A stretch of 48,092 bases of DNA from Planctomycetota bacterium (GTDB taxonomy: Bacteria; Planctomycetota; UBA1135; GCA-002686595). Within the stretch, counting starts at the first letter, position 1. Each line of letters begins with the position of its first letter. The stretch is taken from assembly GCA_026692665.1 (NCBI GenBank), contig JAPLOF010000034.1, positions 1 through 48,092 of the forward strand, read 5' to 3'. The translations under genes and the position numbers were made by a program. The notes under the pieces were generated by a model that ran no database searches, had not been told where the DNA came from, and saw nothing but the letters and a program-made list of their open reading frames with translations. Shown here one piece after another: positions 42,665-48,092 of the stretch.

Positions 42665-45063
42665 GCTGGTCCGACGTCGTGGTAAGCGCGCTGGCCCAGA
42701 ACCGCCTGCTCGAGCGGCTGTGCTTCGCGACGCTCGAGCTCCTGGTGCTGAGCCTCGTCCTCGCTGCCGTCCTGCGTTGGGCGCGCTTCTCGTCGATGCG
42801 CCTCATCGCGTTCCTCTGGTTGATCGTCCTCGCGAAGCCGATGGTGACCTTGTGCGTCGGTGCCCCGGTCGCGGTCCTGCGATTCGCGGCGCCGGGCGTG
42901 GAGACGTCGGCCGCCGTGCCTTCGGAGGACCCGATCGCACCGAGTTTTCCCCTGCACTTCGTCGGCGCGATCGATCCATCCCTGGCTGCCGCGAACGGCT
43001 CGGTGGCGATTCCTCCGGAACTCCCACGACCGGAGGCGTCGAGCTTCGGGCCGGGCGCGCGCCCATGGTTCGATTTGCGCGCGACAAGCCCCGACCTCCT
43101 GCTCCTCGCCGCGTGGGCGCTGGGAGCGACGTTCTTCGGCGCGCGCTACCTGCGCGTCCGGTGGCGACTGAGCCGGGTCGTGCGCAGCGCCAGTCGGGCT
43201 CCCTCAGGCCTGGACACCCGGTACATCGAGGTCGCGGATCGACTCAGGGTTACGCGCCGCCCCGCGCTGCGCGTGACGGACGACCTGGACTCGCCCGCGC
43301 TCGTCGGGCTCCTGCATCCCACCATCCTGTTCCCGCGTTGGCTTGCCGATGGCGACGCGACGGCGGAGTCGGAGTGGGCTCTGCGGCATGAACTCGCGCA
43401 CTGGAGATGGCTCGACCCGCTCACGATCCTGGTCCGCGACGTCGCGTCCATCCTGTTCTTCTTCCACCCGGCCCTGCCGTGGGCGGCGCGGCGCCATTCC
43501 GAGGCGATGGAGATGGCCTGCGATTGGGAGTCGCTGCGCGATCCGTCCGAGGCCACGGAGTACGCCGAAGGACTGTGCGCGATCCTCGCGTCGATCGGCA
43601 GCCGCCGGACGAAATCGATGAACGTGGACGCCCTCGCGATGGCGACGCACGGCCGGATGGCCCGTCGCATCGCCGCGCTCCTGGACGGACGTCGTGCGCG
43701 GCCGTTGACGCCGAGGGGCGCCATCGGGCTCGGACTCACGGCGCTGTTGGTCTTCTCGCTCGGCTGCCGCGTCTCGCGCGACGAAGGACGAGACGGAGCG
43801 ACGCCTGCACCGGTCACCGTGCCCCCGACGGGCAGCGGCGGCGAGCACGCCGGCGGCGGAGCGACCCGGGGTATCGAGAAGTCCGTGCTCGACGGCCTGC
43901 GCTGGCTCCTCCGCCACCAGAACCCCGACGGTTCGTGGAGCGCGACGACCGTCGCGGAGCGCTGTCCGTGCGAAGCGCCGATCTACCACCCGAAGACACC
44001 CTTCGTGCCGCACTACGACGTTGGACTCACCGGGCTCGCGCTGCTGAGCTTCCTCGGTGCGGATTTCGGCGACGAGTCGCAGCAGACGATCGTCGACACC
44101 GCGACGGGCACGCACTACGTCGTCGGCGAAGCGGTCGAGAAGGGTCTGCGCTGGCTGGTCGGCCGGCAGGGCGCGAATGGCTCGTTCAGCCGGGATCGCG
44201 CGTTCATGTACAACGAGGCGCTGGCCTGCCTGGCGCTGACGGAGGCCTACGGCCGGACGCAGAGCCCGCGCTGGAAGGAAGCGGCGCAGAAGTCGATCGA
44301 CTTCGTCCAGGGTGCGCAGCGTCCCAGCCCTTCGGGTCAGGGATTCTGGGGCTGGCGCTACGCACCGCGGCAGGAGATCGAGGAGTTCCACCGCGGCGCG
44401 GGCAGCCAGAACGACGAGCAACTGAGGGAGCTGTACGACTCCGACACGTCGATCACCGGCTGGTGCATCCTCGCGCTCGAGTCGGGCGAGCGCGCCGGAC
44501 TCCGCGTGGGACAGGATCACCTCGCGGGCGGGCTCGCCTTCGCCGAGTTCGTGACCGCGGAGAACACGGGCCTCGTCGGCTACCTCGATCGCCGCGGTGC
44601 CGGCGCCAAGGTCACGGGCCCGAACGACCACTTCACCTACCACCCAGCGGCGATGTCCGCGCTGGGCATGTCGATCCGGATGTCGGCGGGTCACGGCGAA
44701 GCCGACCCGGTGCTCGATCGTTCCGCCCAGGTGATCGCCCGTGACTTGCCGACGATCTCGCCGGACCAGCTCTCGATCGACTACTACTACTGGTACCACG
44801 CGTCGCTCGCTCTGGATCGGTTCGACGGTCCGGACTCCGCGGCCAAGACGGGCAAGTACTGGGAACCCTGGAGCAAGGCTCTCTCCGACTCCGTGCTCGC
44901 GCTGCAGGATCACACCGAGCGCGATTGCAGGAACGGCGGTTGGCTGGTCGCCGATCGTTGGACCTTCCACGGCGGCCCGATCTACACGACCGCGCTCAAC
45001 GTGCTGACGCTCGAGGCGTACTACCGGTACGACAATGCGTTGGGGCGCTCGAAGCGCAAGTGA
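42661..45063 (+). CDS. M56 (BlaR1-type) metallopeptidase fused to a squalene-cyclase-like alpha/alpha toroid
   Basis: 800 residues. The N-terminal part has membrane helices (about 22-39, 47-75, 144-160) and a zinc peptidase domain with HELAH at 243-247 and EMACD at 284-288. A further hydrophobic segment near 354-368 ends in SLGC. After a Gly/Pro-rich linker, residues about 405-795 form a terpene-cyclase or prenyltransferase-like domain with repeats such as GLRWLLRHQNPDGSW, GLRWLVGRQGANGSF and SGQGFWGWRY. In BlaR1 the C-terminus is a penicillin-binding sensor; here the toroid probably senses a ligand outside the membrane. No cyclase catalytic motif (DxDD) was seen. Confidence 0.85.
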   Translation: MSWSDVVVSALAQNRLLERLCFATLELLVLSLVLAAVLRWARFSSMRLIAFLWLIVLAKPMVTLCVGAPVAVLRFAAPGVETSAAVPSEDPIAPSFPLHFVGAIDPSLAAANGSVAIPPELPRPEASSFGPGARPWFDLRATSPDLLLLAAWALGATFFGARYLRVRWRLSRVVRSASRAPSGLDTRYIEVADRLRVTRRPALRVTDDLDSPALVGLLHPTILFPRWLADGDATAESEWALRHELAHWRWLDPLTILVRDVASILFFFHPALPWAARRHSEAMEMACDWESLRDPSEATEYAEGLCAILASIGSRRTKSMNVDALAMATHGRMARRIAALLDGRRARPLTPRGAIGLGLTALLVFSLGCRVSRDEGRDGATPAPVTVPPTGSGGEHAGGGATRGIEKSVLDGLRWLLRHQNPDGSWSATTVAERCPCEAPIYHPKTPFVPHYDVGLTGLALLSFLGADFGDESQQTIVDTATGTHYVVGEAVEKGLRWLVGRQGANGSFSRDRAFMYNEALACLALTEAYGRTQSPRWKEAAQKSIDFVQGAQRPSPSGQGFWGWRYAPRQEIEEFHRGAGSQNDEQLRELYDSDTSITGWCILALESGERAGLRVGQDHLAGGLAFAEFVTAENTGLVGYLDRRGAGAKVTGPNDHFTYHPAAMSALGMSIRMSAGHGEADPVLDRSAQVIARDLPTISPDQLSIDYYYWYHASLALDRFDGPDSAAKTGKYWEPWSKALSDSVLALQDHTERDCRNGGWLVADRWTFHGGPIYTTALNVLTLEAYYRYDNALGRSKRK

Positions 45064-45123
45064 TCCGTGCGGAGAGGATCCGGGTGGCGTGACCTCGGTC
45101 CTCTCCGCCAGAGCCGCTCCGAC

Positions 45124-45313
45124 CTGGTCCGAGGACGAGGTCATGCTCTCGAACAGGATCCGCGAGCAGCACCTCACGCGCGAACAGGCGCTCGCCAAGG
45201 CGATCGAGTACGGCAAGCCGCGCTTCCCCTCGATCCGCGACTACGCCCAGCTCGTCGGCTTCCACTGCGAGGAAGCGCTGACGAACATCAACGGGTTGCC
45301 GAAGGCGTACTGA
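45124..45313 (+). pseudogene. 190-bp direct repeat, copy 2: fragment of the amidotransferase gene
   Basis: A 5'-truncated copy of the last 190 bases of the fused amidotransferase gene, about 95% identical and in register to the stop codon. Of ten differences, three change residues (Met to Arg, Ile to Asn, Asn to His), so the reading frame stayed intact. No promoter or start is visible for it. It begins 60 bases after the M56 gene. It looks like the remains of a second gene copy. Confidence 0.85.
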
Positions 45314-45342
45314 AGGCGCGCCGTGCTGCGGCCCGACGGGCG

Positions 45343-45369
45343 CTCGGGCCTCTCCCTGGCCCGCCCGAG
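45343..45369 (+). terminator. Hairpin after the amidotransferase fragment
   Basis: CTCGGGC (45343-45349) and GCCCGAG (45363-45369) pair around a 13-base loop; a second pairing GGGCC/GGCCC overlaps it. There is no T-tract. The other bases from 45370 to 45534 show no gene. Confidence 0.3.
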
Positions 45370-45534
45370 GACCGCCCCTCCGCTTGAGCCCGCGACGGGG
45401 CCCGCGAAGCCCGCGTCCGGCCGAATCGAATCGAGAATCCACCTGACGCGTTCCGCCGGCCTGGAATAGGCTTCGAAGCAGGGAGGGAGGAGGCGCAGCC
45501 CGCGCACGCAAGCCCCTGTTCGAGCGCCCCCCCC

Positions 45535-48092
45535 ATGATTCGACTCGGCTCTTCGGCGGTCCTTCGTCGCCGCGTCCTCGGCATCCTGATCGCCGTCCTG
45601 TCCGCCTCCGGCGCGCGCGCGCAGGGCACGGACTCCTGCACCACGCCGACCCTCGTCACGGGAGCCGGACCTCACGCGTTCAACAACGCCTCCGCCACGA
45701 ACGGCGCGCAGAGCTCCGTTTGCTCCGTGACGTGCGCCAAGGACGTGTGGTTCCGCTGGACGGCGCCGACGACGGGCACGTACACGCTCTCGCTCTGCGG
45801 TCTGACGACCATCGACAGCGTGGTCGCCGTCTATGCCGGCACGGGTTGCCCCGCTGCGGCCGCGATCGCCTGCAACGACGACTCGTGCTCGCTCCAGAGC
45901 TCGATCGCCTTCTCCGCCACGTCGGGATCGAGCTACGTCTTCCAGATCGGCTCGTTCGGCACCACGGCCGGCGGCAGCGGCACGTTCACGGTCTCGATCC
46001 CGCCGCCGCCCCCGCCGTGCAGCGCGGCCGTCGGTCCGGACGTCATCGTCGGCGACGTGACCGGCCCCTCGAACTACGCCGCGGCCAGCGGGATCGACGC
46101 GATCGCACTGGGCACGACGTCCTGCAATCTGGGCGACACGTGGCTGAACTGGTTCTCGAGCACGAACCAGCACCCGGTGATCGGGGGCAACCTCTACCGC
46201 TACAAGGTCGTCGGCGGCGCGGGTCGCTTCGAGCAGATCGGGATGAGCTGGCTGAAGCACGGATTCTTCGCGCTCAGCCAGACGCTGTGCTGCACGACCT
46301 GCGTCAGCACGGACGGCACTCACCTGGGAGTGGGCTGCTCGGACCCCTACACGAGCACGCGCAACGGCACGCAGTCCGGCCTCGGCCCGCGCTGGCAGGT
46401 CAACGCTAACACCGGCGCGTTCACCTATCCGCCCGCGAACCCGTCCTGGGCCGGGTCGACCGCTCGGCGGCTGGAGTTCCTGCTGACCGACGTGGAGGCG
46501 ACTCCCGGCGTGCGCTACTTCGGCGAGAGCCAGTACGTGACGCCCGACGACGCGATCGCGGGCAACCAGGACAACAATGCGAGCTGGCGCGAGCTCCTCG
46601 TCTCGGGCTCGGCGACCGATTGGACCTTCGCGCTGTCGGGCTCGACGACGCGTCAGCAGTCCGCCGTCCAGGCCTGGGCCCTGTGCGAGAGCGGAGTCAC
46701 GCTCACGAACGTCGACCTGCCCAGCGAGGGCCGGCTGATCCTGGGCCACAAGGTCACGGCGCTCGGCGGCGGCCAGTACCGCTACGAGTACGCGCTCTAC
46801 AACATGAACTCGGACGACGCGGTGCGCTCGTTCGCGCTGCCGATCGGGGCCGGCGTCACCGTCACGAACGCCGGGTTCCACGACCTGCCGTACAGGAACG
46901 GCGACGGGCCGGGCAACGTCAACTACGACGGCGCCGATTGGACGAGCTCGAACTCGGGCGGCGTCCTGAGCTGGTCCACGCAGACCTTCGCCCAGAACGC
47001 CAGCGCGAACGCGCTGCGCTGGGGTTCGACGTACAACTTCCGCTTCGACGCGAACGTCGCGCCCACGGGCGGAACGATCACGCTCGGTCGGTACAAGAGC
47101 GCGGGCAGCGCGACGGTCGCGGCCGCCGTGCCCGGCTCGGCCGGCCCCGACTCCGACGGCGACGGCGTCACCGATGCGGTGGACAACTGCCCGAGCGTCG
47201 CGAACACGAACCAGGCCAATGCCGACGGGGACGCGTCCGGAGACGCCTGTGACACGTGCACGGACACGGATGGCGACGGATTCGCCAACCCCGGCTTCCC
47301 CGCCAGCACGTGCCCGGTCGACGGCTGCCCGAACGACCCGCTGAAGAGCGCGCCCGGCGCCTGCGGTTGCGGGGTCCCCGAGACGGACAGCGACGGCGAC
47401 GGCACTCCGAACTGCGTGGACGGATGCCCCAACGATCCGTTGAAGATCACGCCCGGCCCCTGCGGTTGTGGCGTCCCCAACACGGACAGCGACGGCGACG
47501 GGACGCCCAACTGCAATGACGGCTGTCCAAACGATCCGCTGAAGACCACGCCCGGTGCCTGCGGCTGCGGTGTGCCCAACACGGACAGCGACGGCGATGG
47601 CACTCCGAACTGCGTGGACGGATGCCCCAATGATCCGCTGAAGATCACGCCCGGTGCTTGCGGCTGCGGCGTGCCGAACACGGACTCCGACAACGACGGC
47701 ACCCCGAACTGCATCGACGGGTGCCCGAACGACCCCGCGAAGATCGCGCCGGGAGTCTGCGGTTGCGGCGTCGCCGACACCGACTCCGACAACGACGGCA
47801 CGCCGAACTGCAACGACGGTTGCCCGAACGACCCGCTGAAGACCACGCCCGGTGCTTGCGGCTGCGGCGTGCCCAACACGGACAGCGATGGCGACGGCAC
47901 TCCGAACTGCAACGACGGCTGCCCCAACGATCCTCTGAAGATCACGCCGGGGGCCTGCGGCTGCGGCGTGCCCAACACGGACTCCGACAACGACGGCACC
48001 CCGAACTGCATCGACGGGTGCCCGAACGACCCCGCGAAGATCGCGCCGGGAGTCTGCGGCTGCGGCGTCGCCGACACCGACTCCGACGGCGA
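45535..48092 (+). CDS. Secreted protein with thrombospondin type 3 repeat array (3' end outside window)
   Basis: Open from ATG 45535 to the right edge, 852 codons, so the C-terminus is missing. The signal peptide is about 30 residues (ending ARAQ). Residues about 35-155 resemble a bacterial pre-peptidase-type beta sandwich (KDVWFRWTAPTTGTYTLSLCG, VVAVYAGTGC). A long beta-rich domain follows without recognised family features. From about residue 540 the Asp-rich calcium-binding repeats start: DSDGDGVTDAVDNCPSVANTNQ, then seven identical-length 33-residue units of the form DSDGDGTPNC-x-DGCPNDPLK. No ribosome site is close to the start. Surface adhesion or a spacer role is likely. Confidence 0.85.
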   Translation, partial: MIRLGSSAVLRRRVLGILIAVLSASGARAQGTDSCTTPTLVTGAGPHAFNNASATNGAQSSVCSVTCAKDVWFRWTAPTTGTYTLSLCGLTTIDSVVAVYAGTGCPAAAAIACNDDSCSLQSSIAFSATSGSSYVFQIGSFGTTAGGSGTFTVSIPPPPPPCSAAVGPDVIVGDVTGPSNYAAASGIDAIALGTTSCNLGDTWLNWFSSTNQHPVIGGNLYRYKVVGGAGRFEQIGMSWLKHGFFALSQTLCCTTCVSTDGTHLGVGCSDPYTSTRNGTQSGLGPRWQVNANTGAFTYPPANPSWAGSTARRLEFLLTDVEATPGVRYFGESQYVTPDDAIAGNQDNNASWRELLVSGSATDWTFALSGSTTRQQSAVQAWALCESGVTLTNVDLPSEGRLILGHKVTALGGGQYRYEYALYNMNSDDAVRSFALPIGAGVTVTNAGFHDLPYRNGDGPGNVNYDGADWTSSNSGGVLSWSTQTFAQNASANALRWGSTYNFRFDANVAPTGGTITLGRYKSAGSATVAAAVPGSAGPDSDGDGVTDAVDNCPSVANTNQANADGDASGDACDTCTDTDGDGFANPGFPASTCPVDGCPNDPLKSAPGACGCGVPETDSDGDGTPNCVDGCPNDPLKITPGPCGCGVPNTDSDGDGTPNCNDGCPNDPLKTTPGACGCGVPNTDSDGDGTPNCVDGCPNDPLKITPGACGCGVPNTDSDNDGTPNCIDGCPNDPAKIAPGVCGCGVADTDSDNDGTPNCNDGCPNDPLKTTPGACGCGVPNTDSDGDGTPNCNDGCPNDPLKITPGACGCGVPNTDSDNDGTPNCIDGCPNDPAKIAPGVCGCGVADTDSDG
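47386..48092 (+). repeat. Array of 99-bp thrombospondin type 3 units
   Basis: Seven full 99-base units start at 47386, and an eighth begins at 48079 and runs off the window. Units 4 and 7 differ at one base, which shows a recent block copy of three units (297 bases). Each unit encodes one DSDGDG (or DSDNDG) calcium loop and four cysteines. Confidence 0.92.

Noticed and set aside
42245..45063. Beta-lactam resistance system
   Set aside because: BlaI and M56 are present, but there is no penicillin-binding sensor domain and no beta-lactamase gene nearby.
41955..45313. Composite transposon or insertion sequence
   Set aside because: The flanking repeats are gene fragments; no transposase, terminal inverted repeats or target duplication were found.
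46923..48077. Long minus-strand reading frame with a repeated TPQPQAPGV-type protein
   Set aside because: It is the antisense of the thrombospondin repeat array; its periodicity is fully explained by the 99-base units of the plus-strand gene.
47386..48092. Possible CRISPR array
   Set aside because: Repeats are 99 bases, in-frame, and without unique spacers; they encode calcium-binding units.

Overview
This is a very GC-rich window of a bacterial chromosome with about 31 protein genes, no RNA genes and no gap of more than 300 bases without a gene. The organism is most likely a member of the Planctomycetota (inference). The reasons are several secreted proteins with a shared Cys-rich C-terminal domain (CPCGN, FGDGLRC and FNLTNG motifs), FG-GAP and thrombospondin type 3 surface proteins, a PP-loop amidotransferase in a polysaccharide locus, and the mix of unusual domain fusions. 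Starts are often GTG or TTG, and many neighbours overlap by four bases.

Layout. 1-1995 (-): a secreted FG-GAP protein cut by the left edge. 2110-5429 (-): a family 9 glycosyltransferase and a tungsten-type aldehyde:ferredoxin oxidoreductase with a MoaD-like tail. 5529-6296 (+): a site-2 type metalloprotease. 6411-14698: the RDD / SpoIIM / DUF58 / MoxR / DUF4350 / DUF4129 / GPDPase-membrane cluster, headed by a patatin fused to a two-cluster ferredoxin. 14803-20363 (-): a histidine kinase, its OmpR-type regulator and a large exported HEAT-like protein, with matching 11-bp-period tandem sites before the kinase and before the HEAT-like gene. 20498-22168 (-): a secreted CPCGN-domain protein. 22429-23901 (+): a PaaK-like CoA ligase. 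23816-27748 (-): an operon for covalently flavinylated electron transfer (ApbE, porin, FMN-binding protein, four-helix b-type cytochrome) behind a Fur-box-like palindrome. 27879-31405 (+): thiolase and FadB-type beta-oxidation enzymes. 31468-34154 (-): two tandem CPCGN-domain paralogues. 34193-42144: surface polysaccharide genes (flippase, PMT-like glycosyltransferase, alkaline-phosphatase-fold protein, GT2, fused amidotransferase). 42164-45063 (+): a BlaI repressor and an M56 metallopeptidase fused to a terpene-cyclase-like toroid, flanked by 190-bp direct repeats. 45535-end (+): a secreted protein with an expanding thrombospondin type 3 array, cut by the right edge.

How parts may work together (inference). 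The flavinylation operon could carry electrons from the inner membrane through a flavoprotein towards a porin, perhaps in response to iron. The MoxR cluster probably assembles or remodels something at the membrane. The BlaI/M56 pair looks like a BlaR1-type signalling system whose sensor is an alpha/alpha toroid rather than a penicillin-binding domain.
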